Positions 1-5,787 of a stretch of 9,511 nucleotides of DNA are shown in pieces (positions within the stretch are counted from its first letter, which is position 1; the number at the start of each line of letters is the position of its first letter). The position numbers were made by a program, and so were the translations under genes. A model generated the notes under the pieces. It did not search any database, was not told the DNA's origin, and saw only the letters and a program-made list of their open reading frames with translations. Source of the DNA: JBGPML01 sp041486955 (GTDB taxonomy: Bacteria; Patescibacteriota; UBA1384; 2-12-FULL-50-11; DASWYB01); NCBI GenBank assembly GCA_041486955.1, contig JBGPML010000029.1:1-9511 (forward strand), given 5' to 3'.

Positions 1-532
1 GATTGACTATGAAGGAGCTGCACAGCAGTTGTTAGACATTCATGCCCAAGAAATCAAAGGGAAGACTTTGAAGCAGGCTCGTGAAATTGCTAAGCAATTT
101 TTTGCGCACTCCGATAAATTTTACCCCTATATTCATGATGTGATTGATAAATTAAAACCGACCCATCGGATTATTTTTGTAACCGCTGAGCCGCAATATG
201 CCGCGGCAGCTTTAACCGATGTATTACATGGTGATGACTATTTTAGTACGGAATTCTCTCTTCATCAGGGTATTTTTACAGGTGAAATAAAATCCTCCCT
301 CGCCCATCGAACTGAGAAACTGAAAGCGATTCAAGAAGTCATACAAAAAGAAGGAGCGAAAGGATCGCTGGCCTTTGGCGATTCAGAGGGCGATATTGAT
401 ATGTTAAGCGCGGTTGAGCATCCCATTTGCATTAATCCAACGCCAGCTTTACTGACGATTGCGAAAGAAAAGAATTGGCACATCGGTGACCCGGGAAACG
501 CCCAGGCCTTGGTTGATGCTCTTCCGATTTAA
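1..532 (+). CDS. HAD-family phosphatase (SerB-like), 5'-truncated by window edge
   Basis: The frame is open to the left edge, so the start and the first HAD motif (the DxD nucleophile) lie outside the window. An internal TTG at 29 is not a credible start. What remains is the C-terminal part of a haloacid dehalogenase-type hydrolase of the phosphoserine phosphatase-like class. Motif II is the Thr in IIFVTAEP (about nt 170-193), a basic motif III lies around AHRTEKLKAI, and motif IV is GDSEGDIDML (about nt 378-407), whose acidic residues bind Mg2+. These enzymes hydrolyse a phosphomonoester through an aspartyl-phosphate intermediate in the cytoplasm. The substrate cannot be told from the visible part; phosphoserine, a lipid phosphate or a sugar phosphate are all possible. 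The gene is followed directly by an intrinsic terminator, so it ends its transcription unit. Confidence 0.85.
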   Translation, partial: IDYEGAAQQLLDIHAQEIKGKTLKQAREIAKQFFAHSDKFYPYIHDVIDKLKPTHRIIFVTAEPQYAAAALTDVLHGDDYFSTEFSLHQGIFTGEIKSSLAHRTEKLKAIQEVIQKEGAKGSLAFGDSEGDIDMLSAVEHPICINPTPALLTIAKEKNWHIGDPGNAQALVDALPI

Positions 533-550
533 ATACTTACGCTCCGCATG

Positions 551-577
551 AAGACCGCTCCGGACGAGTGGTCTTTT
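551..577 (+). terminator. Intrinsic terminator after the HAD phosphatase
   Basis: A 10-bp stem (551-560 with 566-575, one G-T wobble) with a 5-nt loop runs into TTTT. It lies 18 nt after the HAD stop codon and just before the next promoter, so it separates the two transcription units. Confidence 0.8.
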
Positions 578-580
578 CAA

Positions 581-609
581 TTGACAGATCGTCTAATTTT
601 TTGTATAAT
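581..609 (+). promoter_or_regulatory. Perfect-consensus sigma70 promoter for the amidase gene
   Basis: TTGACA (581-586) and TATAAT (604-609) are separated by exactly 17 nt, matching consensus in both boxes. Transcription should begin near 616. The leader then carries a ribosome site, AGGAG around 648-652, at normal distance from the ATG at 661. This is the strongest promoter in the window. Confidence 0.9.
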
Positions 610-660
610 TTACCCGATCAATCGTGATCCTTAACTTCTGTCAGCACAGGAGTTTCAAAA

Positions 661-1569
661 ATGAAGCGAGGTCCTCTGGTCCTCGGAGTAGCGGCCATAT
701 TCATCGGTCTACTCCTCATGTCTGTTCGTTCAAAGAAGGCAACAGACAACGTCACGCCTGCCCCTGCCAAGCAATTGAAGGCAGTCGCGGCAAAACGGCC
801 GGCTGTAAGAAGAACACCAGTCGCTCAGAAAAGACTGGTTGGTCTGGCGGTCGTGCTTGACCCCGGGCACGGAGGGACTGACCCCGGAGCCGGATGGAGG
901 GAAACCTTCGTTTCCAAGGCTGGCCGGAGAACTGAGCGATTCTGGGAGGCCAGTTATACGTACATCATGGTGCGTGAATTGGGAGAGTTGCTCCGGAACG
1001 AGGGGGCTGAGGTATACTTCACGGAAGATAGTGAAGTCCTACGCGATTCAAGCGTTCACGCGCCGAACGAGTCGGCACCACTCCCCAGAGACGCTTCTTT
1101 CTCCCTCGACGGATCTGCCAGCAGAGCTGGGAAGTCAGGATTAGAGAAGCGTGCGGAGATCGCTAACCAGATGCTGGAGCGGTTCCCGCCAGAGCGAGTA
1201 GTGTTTCTCAGCATCCATATCGATGCGATGGGACCAGGCTATACAGGGGCGCACGTCTGTTACGACCCGGTCGATGTTTCTCCGTCACAAATGGCAGTCA
1301 TCTTGGCCCAGAATTTGCGTGATAAGGGCTATGGATGGAAGCGCAGCGGAGTGGACAAAGACATGGTCCGGTGTCAGAGTCTTCGCGTTCTGAACACCTG
1401 CCAAGCGGTGAACAAAGCGCTGATTGAGATGTCTACTCCAACAACCAGTGCGGATAGTTGGCGGCTCCGCAGTCAAAGACACCGCCTGCAGCTTTTGCGA
1501 GTCATTCGAGACTCTCTCGTTGAGTGGCGGAGGACATCACTCACCGCCGCCACTGTGCCCCCTCGCTAG
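661..1569 (+). CDS. Membrane-anchored N-acetylmuramoyl-L-alanine amidase (Amidase_3)
   Basis: This is a zinc amidase that cleaves the bond between N-acetylmuramic acid and the stem peptide of peptidoglycan, for wall remodelling or daughter-cell separation. Residues 5-22 are a hydrophobic N-terminal anchor or uncleaved signal. A Lys/Arg/Ala-rich linker (about 24-60) follows, then the Amidase_3 fold. The zinc ligands are visible as H70 in DPGHGG, E96 in FWEAS and H186 in SIHID; E256 in LIEM is the expected catalytic Glu. The linker places the domain outside the membrane. The ATG at 661 is chosen for its AGGAG site and strong promoter. Base composition is unusual: rows inside the gene run about 55-73% G+C, while most neighbours are near 40-50%. 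The stop codon sits inside the terminator hairpin, so the last residues are encoded by terminator DNA. No SPOR, LysM or other wall-binding domain is seen. Confidence 0.9.
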   Translation: MKRGPLVLGVAAIFIGLLLMSVRSKKATDNVTPAPAKQLKAVAAKRPAVRRTPVAQKRLVGLAVVLDPGHGGTDPGAGWRETFVSKAGRRTERFWEASYTYIMVRELGELLRNEGAEVYFTEDSEVLRDSSVHAPNESAPLPRDASFSLDGSASRAGKSGLEKRAEIANQMLERFPPERVVFLSIHIDAMGPGYTGAHVCYDPVDVSPSQMAVILAQNLRDKGYGWKRSGVDKDMVRCQSLRVLNTCQAVNKALIEMSTPTTSADSWRLRSQRHRLQLLRVIRDSLVEWRRTSLTAATVPPR

Positions 1570-1583
1570 GGGGCACTTTTTTT
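1555..1583 (+). terminator. Intrinsic terminator overlapping the amidase stop codon
   Basis: The stem is GTGCCCCCT with AGGGGGCAC (9 bp, tetraloop CGCT) followed by seven Ts. The TAG stop (1567-1569) spans the loop and 3' arm, so the terminator is nested in the end of the gene. Confidence 0.9.
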
Positions 1584-1625
1584 ACAAAAAACATTGTCAT
1601 GAGGTTTATAATAGATGTATAGGAG
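1581..1625 (+). promoter_or_regulatory. Putative msrA promoter and the ribosome site that decides its start
   Basis: A consensus TATAAT lies at 1607-1612. The -35 is weak: TTTACA at 1581-1586 is 20 nt away, longer than ideal. The expected transcript start is near 1619, downstream of an in-frame ATG at 1615, which therefore cannot be translated from this promoter. AGGAG at 1621-1625 lies 7 nt before the ATG at 1633, making 1633 the start. Confidence 0.5.
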
Positions 1626-1632
1626 TTTACTT

Positions 1633-2118
1633 ATGGAAAATACGAATCAAGCCGTCGCAACTTTTGCTGGAGGCTGTTTTTGGGGGATAGAGGACTCGTT
1701 TCACAAAACCAAAGGGGTAATCGAGGCTTTTTCCGGCTATTCTGGCGGTCATGTCGAAAACCCAAATTACGAACAGGTCTCACGTGGTAACACGGGCCAT
1801 GCCGAAAGTGTGCAAGTCACCTATGATCCCTCACAGGTGTCATATGAGGAGTTACTAAAAATATTTTGGGATCATATCGACCCAACCACCAAAAATCGTC
1901 AGGGACCGGATCACGGCTCGCAATATCGCTCAATAATTTTTTATCACACTCCTGAACAGCAATCAGCCGCCGAAAAATCGAAAAAGGAACTGGGTGAATC
2001 TGGTAAATACGACAAACCGATTGTCACCGAGATTTTACCCGCAGAACCATTCTACAAAGCCGAAGAATATCATCAACGCTATTTTGAAAAACATAATCTC
2101 AACGCCTGCCCGGCCTAA
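1633..2118 (+). CDS. msrA: Peptide methionine-S-sulfoxide reductase MsrA
   Basis: MsrA reduces the S-epimer of methionine sulfoxide in oxidised proteins, with thioredoxin as the usual reductant; it acts in the cytoplasm here, as no signal peptide is seen. The catalytic motif GGCFWGIE places the nucleophilic Cys at residue 15. Further family blocks follow: GYSGG, NYEQVSRGNTGHAESVQV, FWDHIDPTTKNRQGPDHGSQYRS and AEEYHQRYF. A C-terminal Cys (residue 159, NACPA) can act as the resolving cysteine. The product is 161 residues, a normal single-domain MsrA with no fused MsrB. The start at 1633 is preferred over the in-frame ATG at 1615 because of the AGGAG site and the TATAAT position. The gene forms its own transcription unit and converges with a minus-strand Zn-binding mini protein. 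Confidence 0.96.
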   Translation: MENTNQAVATFAGGCFWGIEDSFHKTKGVIEAFSGYSGGHVENPNYEQVSRGNTGHAESVQVTYDPSQVSYEELLKIFWDHIDPTTKNRQGPDHGSQYRSIIFYHTPEQQSAAEKSKKELGESGKYDKPIVTEILPAEPFYKAEEYHQRYFEKHNLNACPA

Positions 2119-2151
2119 AAAAAACAAAGGGCAGGAAAACTTCTCCTGCCC
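2117..2151 (-). terminator. Intrinsic terminator for the minus-strand mini protein
   Basis: Read on the minus strand, GGGCAGGA and TCCTGCCC form an 8-bp stem with a 7-nt loop, followed by TTTG and a run of eight Ts. On the plus strand no T run follows the stem, so it serves the 2167-2415 gene. The T tract includes part of the msrA stop codon, which is how tightly the two convergent genes are packed. Confidence 0.8.
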
Positions 2152-2166
2152 TGGGCATCACGCGGA

Positions 2167-2415
2167 TTAGGTAGTTGGTTGTGCGACGCGCCTTGCCGCC
2201 CGAACGCTTCTATCGCAATCACTGCATGATCGTATATGTTCTCCCTCGGCTTCCGTCTCGGTCGCTTTGCCTAACCCGATCTCGAATAGCCTTTCCTCGC
2301 CGATTACTTGGCACCTGTGTCTTTCACCTTCTCTTCGCTCGAGTTCCTGGCACATACGTCTTGCCTCGGCTATCAATTCGTCGAGAGTTTGCTCCGAAAT
2401 CATTCCTTCAGCCAT
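2167..2415 (-). CDS. Small soluble CHCC zinc-binding protein, anti-sigma (ZAS/zf-HC2)-like
   Basis: This 82-residue protein has a charged, helical N-terminal half (about 1-33), then C35-x24-H60-x3-C64-x2-C67 (HIRSCSDC). The spacing closely resembles the zinc site of ZAS anti-sigma factors such as RsrA (Cys-x25-His-x3-Cys-x2-Cys, from memory). No membrane segment is present, so if it is an anti-sigma factor it is a soluble one. The same layout recurs in the gene at 7126-7386. It has its own promoter (TTGATT/TATAAT, 17-nt spacer), a G-rich ribosome site just before the ATG, and its own terminator. No sigma factor gene is in the window, so the partner is unknown; a Zn-binding adaptor of another kind is equally possible. 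The gene is somewhat GC-rich compared with its neighbours. Confidence 0.7.
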   Translation of the reverse strand: MAEGMISEQTLDELIAEARRMCQELERREGERHRCQVIGEERLFEIGLGKATETEAEGEHIRSCSDCDRSVRAARRVAQPTT

Positions 2416-2450
2416 AGCCCCCCTTTCTGATCACCGTCTGAGTTGGCCAG

Positions 2451-2479
2451 ATTATATGTCAAAAATGTATTTAAATCAA
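2451..2479 (-). promoter_or_regulatory. Sigma70 promoter of the minus-strand CHCC mini protein
   Basis: On the minus strand, TTGATT (2474-2479) and TATAAT (2451-2456) are separated by exactly 17 nt, upstream of the ATG at 2415. It lies back to back with the plus-strand promoter of the RdgB gene. Confidence 0.75.
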
Positions 2480-2495
2480 GGTAAAGAGTATTTTA

Positions 2496-2504
2496 TGCTA
2501 TAGT
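2496..2504 (+). promoter_or_regulatory. Extended -10 promoter of the rdgB gene
   Basis: TG-C-TATAGT forms an extended -10 box with no convincing -35. The transcript start is expected near 2511, giving a leader of only about 9 nt before the ATG at 2520 and leaving no room for a ribosome site. Confidence 0.5.
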
Positions 2505-2519
2505 TCTTCTTAAATAGAA

Positions 2520-3074
2520 ATGAACCTGACTTCACTGACTTTCATTACCGGCAACGCTGCCAAAGCTGAACAGCTTAGTCGGTATTTGGATATGCCAGTA
2601 GATCATAAAAAAATCGATTTGGCAGAAATTCAATCTCTAAATTTAGCGGAAATTATTGAACATAAAGCCAAGGAAGCCTATAAGCAGGTTAAATCCCCAG
2701 TATTAGTTGAAGATGTCTCGCTTACGTTTAATGTATTAGGAAAATTGCCGGGCCCACTCATCAAATGGTTCTTAACTGAATTAAATAACGATGGATTATG
2801 CCAACTATTAAACAGTAATAAGAATCGTTCTGCCAAAGCTGAGGTTATGTTTGGTTTGTTCGATGGCAAAAAACTTCATTCGTTTCATGGTGAAATGGAA
2901 GGAAAAATTGCCAAGACTTCGAAAGGTGAACAAGGATTTGGCTGGGATCCGATATTTATTCCTCAGGGGAGTAGAAAAACCTGGGGTGAAATGACCCCAG
3001 ATGAACAGAAAGAAACATCGATACGCCGCATCGCCCTCAAAAAGTTGGAGGCCTTTCTTAGTGCCAATAACTAG
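2520..3074 (+). CDS. rdgB: RdgB/HAM1 non-canonical purine NTP pyrophosphatase
   Basis: This enzyme hydrolyses dITP, ITP and XTP to the monophosphate plus pyrophosphate, keeping deaminated purines out of DNA and RNA. The phosphate-binding start TGNAAK is at residues 10-15, and the acidic metal or substrate residues are E64-D65 in LVEDVSL. LPGPLIKWF follows, then the base-recognition block GEQGFGWDPIF (136-146), KTWGEM (153-158) and SIRR (167-170). At 184 residues it has normal length. The VED and KTWGEM forms look closer to the archaeal/eukaryotic ITPase style than to the enterobacterial VDDTGL form; this is a judgement by eye. An in-frame TAA at 2511-2513 fixes the upstream limit and no Shine-Dalgarno site precedes the ATG. 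The PPi it releases can be removed by the pyrophosphatase further along the window. The next gene follows closely on the same strand. Confidence 0.92.
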   Translation: MNLTSLTFITGNAAKAEQLSRYLDMPVDHKKIDLAEIQSLNLAEIIEHKAKEAYKQVKSPVLVEDVSLTFNVLGKLPGPLIKWFLTELNNDGLCQLLNSNKNRSAKAEVMFGLFDGKKLHSFHGEMEGKIAKTSKGEQGFGWDPIFIPQGSRKTWGEMTPDEQKETSIRRIALKKLEAFLSANN

Positions 3075-3094
3075 TAGATACTTGCAACCCATAG

Positions 3095-3121
3095 TACAAT
3101 GCAGAAAACAGCAGTGAGGAG
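3095..3121 (+). promoter_or_regulatory. Possible -10 box and ribosome site of the membrane protein gene
   Basis: TACAAT (3095-3100) has no good -35. GAGGAG (3116-3121) sits 4 nt before the ATG at 3126 and selects that start over the ATG at 3099, which overlaps the -10 box. The gene may also be read through from rdgB, since no terminator lies between them. Confidence 0.35.
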
Positions 3122-3125
3122 TTTT

Positions 3126-3503
3126 ATGGTAAAAAGTATTATTGCAGTGGTAGCTGGATATGCGGCGATGGCGATTCTGGTAATTATTACCACTATGTTA
3201 GCGGCGGCGTTCTTGTTGAACGACCCGAACGAGGTAACTTCGGCCTATCTCGTTGTAAATCTTATTTTGAGTTTGATCTCAGCCGTAGTGGGCGGTTGGA
3301 TTACGGCTAAACTTGCTCCAAATAATAAGAAACGCCATGTCCAAATTCTTGCTGGTTTAATTATTGTTTTAGGCCTTCTTTCATTGACCCAAACTCTCAT
3401 TGGCCAACCCGTTTGGTATCCGTGGGTCATCATGCTCATCGGCGCAGGTGGAGCACTTTATGGAGGCAAGTACTACGAAAAGAAAAATAATATCTCAAAT
3501 TAA
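3126..3503 (+). CDS. Small four-helix integral membrane protein, function unknown
   Basis: I do not recognise this 125-residue protein. Four hydrophobic stretches are visible at about residues 4-26, 43-63, 73-93 and 98-116. Between the second and third is a basic loop (KLAPNNKKRHVQ), and the tail is Lys/Asn-rich (YYEKKNNISN). By the positive-inside rule the basic loop and the tail would be cytoplasmic, and so would the N-terminus. Gly/Ala-rich helices (VVGGWITAKLA, GAGGALYGGKYY) suggest close helix packing, but no transport or enzyme motif is seen. The start at 3126 is taken for its GAGGAG site; an ATG at 3099 would add nine residues. It lies 51 nt after rdgB on the same strand and could be co-transcribed. 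The low-GC restriction-modification module begins just after it. Confidence 0.75.
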   Translation: MVKSIIAVVAGYAAMAILVIITTMLAAAFLLNDPNEVTSAYLVVNLILSLISAVVGGWITAKLAPNNKKRHVQILAGLIIVLGLLSLTQTLIGQPVWYPWVIMLIGAGGALYGGKYYEKKNNISN

Positions 3504-3511
3504 AGAAACGG

Positions 3512-3531
3512 TTGTTTAGTATAACTAACAA
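3512..3531. repeat. Imperfect inverted repeat upstream of the restriction-modification genes
   Basis: TTGTT (3512-3516) and AACAA (3527-3531) are inverted around a 10-nt core that itself holds an offset TTAG/CTAA pair. No T run follows, so a terminator is unlikely; an operator or a chance repeat is possible. Confidence 0.35.
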
Positions 3532-3547
3532 TCCAAACTTAAAGTTC

Positions 3548-3560
3548 AGTATGGTATACT
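3548..3560 (+). promoter_or_regulatory. Extended -10 promoter with overlapping palindrome, for the methyltransferase
   Basis: TG-G-TATACT (3552-3560) is a good extended -10 box, with no clear -35 at the right distance. It is part of a perfect 5-bp inverted repeat, AGTAT-GGT-ATACT (3548-3560), so a bound repressor could block it. The expected transcript start near 3567 leaves about 6 nt before the ATG at 3574 and no ribosome site. Confidence 0.5.
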
Positions 3561-3573
3561 CAAATCCATATAT

Positions 3574-4458
3574 ATGGCTTCGACTAAACTCCTAGAAAAT
3601 CGACAATCAGAAAAAATTAATGGTAGTGAATTAATCTTACCGATAGATAAGATTATTCAAGGTGATTGTTTAGACCTTCTAAGATACTTTCCCGACAATT
3701 CCGTCGACCTAATCGTTACATCTCCACCTTATGCCGACCAGAGGGCAAAAACCTACGGAGGAATACATCCTGATAAGTATGTTGATTGGTTTCTCCCAAG
3801 AAGTGAGGAATTATTAAGAGTTTTGAAACCTACTGGAACTTTCATTTTGAACATAAAAGAGAAAGTGGTTAACGGGGAGCGGCATACCTACGTAATAGAA
3901 CTTATTATGGAAATGAAAAAGCAGGGTTGGCTATGGACAGAAGAATTTATTTGGCACAAAAAAAATTCCTATCCTGGAAAATGGCCAAATCGGTTCCGAG
4001 ATTCCTGGGAAAGATGTATCCAATTTAATAAACAAAAAAGTTTTAATATGTACCAAGAAGAGGTAATGGTGCCAGTTGGAAATTGGGCTAAATCTAGATT
4101 GAAAAATCTTAGCGAAATCGATAAAAACAGAGATGAGTCTAAAGTAGCAAGTGGTTTTGGCAAAAATATTTCTAACTGGGTAGGAAGAGATAAAGCTTAT
4201 CCAACTAACGTTTTACATTTATCAACTGAATGTTCTAATAAAAGTCATAGCGCTGTTTTTCCCGAAGAAATACCAGAATGGTTTATTAAACTATTTACCG
4301 AGACTGGAGATGTGATTTTGGACCCATTCATCGGGTCAGGAACAACTGCAGTTGTTGGGAAAAAACTAAATAGAAAATATATCGGTATTGATATTGACCC
4401 AAACTATTGTGATATTTCAAAGTCTAGACTAAAAGATATTCCCTTGCCTTTAATGTGA
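3574..4458 (+). CDS. Type II DNA methyltransferase, beta class (probable N4-cytosine)
   Basis: This is an S-adenosylmethionine-dependent DNA methyltransferase that would protect host sites from the endonuclease encoded next. The order of motifs is that of the beta group: the catalytic motif IV, TSPPY (49-53), comes first, within GDCLDLLRYFPDNSVDLIV-TSPPYADQ. The AdoMet-binding motif I, DPFIGSGTT (250-258), is near the C-terminus. A Ser in the SPPY form is usual in N4-cytosine enzymes, while N6-adenine enzymes mostly have DPPY; the target base is thus a family-based inference. The region between (about 110-245) would hold target recognition. The 294-residue length is normal. No Shine-Dalgarno site precedes the ATG, consistent with a near-leaderless transcript. 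The spot-counted row is near 35% G+C, well below most neighbours, and suggests acquisition by transfer. The recognition sequence cannot be read from the protein. Confidence 0.93.
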   Translation: MASTKLLENRQSEKINGSELILPIDKIIQGDCLDLLRYFPDNSVDLIVTSPPYADQRAKTYGGIHPDKYVDWFLPRSEELLRVLKPTGTFILNIKEKVVNGERHTYVIELIMEMKKQGWLWTEEFIWHKKNSYPGKWPNRFRDSWERCIQFNKQKSFNMYQEEVMVPVGNWAKSRLKNLSEIDKNRDESKVASGFGKNISNWVGRDKAYPTNVLHLSTECSNKSHSAVFPEEIPEWFIKLFTETGDVILDPFIGSGTTAVVGKKLNRKYIGIDIDPNYCDISKSRLKDIPLPLM

Positions 4459-4486
4459 TTTGCAGCCAATATTGAAGCATCTAAAT

Positions 4487-5221
4487 ATGCAAAATTTGAA
4501 CCAAGCTGAAATTTCAGAGTATATCGCCGAGAATATTGTCGGAAAATTTTATCAATCTAGGCTAGATAAGTTAAATGAAATACAGTTGAGTGCTGTGTTA
4601 AAGAGGAAGAACCCATATTTATTTAAAGCCAAGAATATTACAACTGCTGAGGCTTTTGTAAAAGAAATATTGAATGCTCATTTGTCTTCTCAGGAGGAAA
4701 CTATTTTTGGTGGTTACCTAGAGGATTTGGCGATTTTTATTTGCTCAAAGGTATATTCGGGAAGAAAGTCATCTGCCGAAGGGATTGATTTAGAATTTGA
4801 GCGAGAATCAATTAAATATATTGTTACAATTAAATCTGGCCCTTACTGGGCTAATTCCGGTCAAATTGAGAGAATGAAAGAGAACTTCCGGAAAGCAAAA
4901 AGGATTTTAGGGACAAATAGTTCAATTAGAAACATTGTCGCAGTAAACGGGTGCTGTTATGGACAAGATCCGCAACCAGATAAGGGGGAGTATTTAAAAC
5001 TTTGCGGACAAGAATTTTGGAATTTTATCTCTGGGGATATCCAACTTTATAAAGAAGTAATTAAGCCACTTGGCGATGAGGCAAAAGAAAAAGACGAAGA
5101 CTTTACCAATGCTTATGATATTAAAGTCAACAAATTGACTAAAGAGTTTTTAGACCAATTTTGTTCTGCTGGCGTAATCAATTGGGAAAAACTCTTAGAG
5201 TTCAATTCCGGAAAAAAGTAA
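4487..5221 (+). CDS. Type II restriction endonuclease, PmeII-like family
   Basis: I recognise this from the overall pattern of proteins annotated as PmeII-family endonucleases, found right after methyltransferases of the preceding type. Characteristic blocks are KRKNPYLFKAKNITTAEAFV, AHLSSQEETIFGGYLEDLA, NGCCYGQDPQPDKGEYLKLCG and NFISGDIQLY. A PD-(D/E)xK-like core is visible as GIDLEFE (D101) then VTIKSG (K116), with E70, E71 or E79 as further candidate acidic ligands; Thr replaces the usual D/E two residues before the Lys. The product has 244 residues from the ATG at 4487. A TTG at 4460, 1 nt after the methyltransferase stop, would add nine residues; neither start has a good ribosome site, so the choice is uncertain. 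The G+C is low, like the partner gene (about 37% in one row). Methyltransferase-first order with no regulator gene could delay nuclease synthesis after entry into a new host. Confidence 0.8.
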   Translation: MQNLNQAEISEYIAENIVGKFYQSRLDKLNEIQLSAVLKRKNPYLFKAKNITTAEAFVKEILNAHLSSQEETIFGGYLEDLAIFICSKVYSGRKSSAEGIDLEFERESIKYIVTIKSGPYWANSGQIERMKENFRKAKRILGTNSSIRNIVAVNGCCYGQDPQPDKGEYLKLCGQEFWNFISGDIQLYKEVIKPLGDEAKEKDEDFTNAYDIKVNKLTKEFLDQFCSAGVINWEKLLEFNSGKK

Positions 5222-5265
5222 ACTTCAAGGCTCTTCAAAAGCTGACGAGGAAAACAGACTAAAGA

Positions 5266-5445
5266 CTAATTCGTATAGTCAATAATCTTAGCGCTTCCAG
5301 CGATTTCCTGAATGCGCCGAGCTGAGTGAATGGCACTATACTTTGTTGTATAGCTTTCGCTCACGGCTACAATCTCACCATTAGCAGCAGCAAGCCGCCA
5401 ATAATATTGATTGTCAGTGGTCTGACGAATTTCAAATTTAGCCAT
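5266..5445 (-). CDS. YegP/DUF1508 family small protein
   Basis: This 59-residue protein matches one DUF1508 (YegP) unit: KFEIRQTTDNQYYWRLAAANGEIVAVSE, then YTTKYSAIHSARRIQEIAG and a short final strand AKIIDYT. The family forms a small beta-rich fold in one or two copies and is widespread, but its molecular role is not established; do not read a function into it. The ATG at 5445 matches the normal start of the domain and has GGAGG 3 nt upstream. A GTG at 5493 with AGGAG also 3 nt upstream would add 16 residues and cannot be excluded; that second ribosome site is inside an inverted repeat. The gene converges on the endonuclease gene, with 44 nt between the stops and no strong terminator. Confidence 0.85.
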   Translation of the reverse strand: MAKFEIRQTTDNQYYWRLAAANGEIVAVSESYTTKYSAIHSARRIQEIAGSAKIIDYTN

Positions 5446-5492
5446 AGGCCTCCATTGAATATTGTTTGCTTCGAAGAGATCGACCTTTAACA

Positions 5493-5535
5493 CTCTCTCC
5501 TTCAGCCAGTAAAAAATATTAACTGAAGGAGAGAG
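5493..5535. repeat. Perfect 13-bp inverted repeat in the YegP-gene leader
   Basis: CTCTCTCCTTCAG (5493-5505) and CTGAAGGAGAGAG (5523-5535) are exact complements around a 17-nt AT-rich loop. No T run follows on either strand, so it is not a usual terminator. In a minus-strand transcript the arm nearer the gene contains the AGGAG ribosome site before the GTG at 5493, so folding would hide that site. Confidence 0.8.
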
Positions 5536-5775
5536 GTAAGGTGATCTAACGAAGAATTTGTGTCAGATGGATCCCCGCCAGCATTTTGAAGAGCTCACAC
5601 CGAGTTTACTGCAATAAAGTTGCGTGTCAATAAGTTTTTCCGAAAGGCAAATAAAGTGAAACCGCCATCAGGTCTTTGTAATCTCAATCCGAATACGCTG
5701 TATAAATATACGGAATGTGAAAGCCGTTTAGGATTGCGCAGCCTGTCAAGTCTATAAATAGTTAATCCATTCCGG
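5536..5775. other. Intergenic stretch with no convincing gene
   Basis: Between the inverted repeat and the exonuclease gene I find no ORF with a ribosome site and family resemblance. The longest plus-strand candidate starts at 5567 and codes for 16 residues. An AT-rich palindrome GTATA-AA-TATAC lies at 5700-5711. A short degraded gene or an RNA cannot be ruled out by eye. Confidence 0.5.
5603..5630 (-). promoter_or_regulatory. Possible minus-strand promoter for the YegP-family gene
   Basis: On the minus strand, TTGACA (5625-5630) precedes TAAACT (5603-5608) by 16 nt. The -35 is perfect and the -10 matches 4 of 6. Transcription from near 5596 would give a leader of about 150 nt that includes the 13-bp inverted repeat. 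Confidence 0.4.
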
Positions 5776-5781
5776 TATACT
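5776..5781 (+). promoter_or_regulatory. -10 box placing the exonuclease transcript start on its ATG
   Basis: TATACT ends 6 nt before the ATG at 5788, so a normal start of transcription falls on or beside the A of the start codon, implying a leaderless message. There is no Shine-Dalgarno site and no clear -35, so this rests on the -10 alone. Confidence 0.45.
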
Positions 5782-5787
5782 CGCGTT

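Noticed and set aside
839..1144. Overlapping plus-strand frame inside the amidase gene
   Set aside because: The amidase frame carries all zinc and catalytic residues in order over its full length; the other frame has no recognisable domain.
2175..2417. Plus-strand open frame opposite the first CHCC mini protein
   Set aside because: No ribosome site or family pattern is seen, while the minus-strand frame has a promoter, terminator, start site and zinc motif.
4460..4486. TTG start for the endonuclease, 1 nt after the methyltransferase stop
   Set aside because: It has no ribosome site, and the ATG at 4487 gives a start closer to what I expect for the family. It is kept as an alternative, not excluded.
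5264..5280. GACTA-N7-TAGTC, similar to controller-protein boxes of restriction systems
   Set aside because: It lies downstream of the endonuclease gene, overlapping the end of the YegP-family gene, and no controller gene is present. It is at best a weak terminator stem.
5567..5617. Short plus-strand ORF of 16 codons (MDPRQHFEELTPSLLQ)
   Set aside because: It looks protein-like but has no ribosome site or promoter and is too short to support without homologues.
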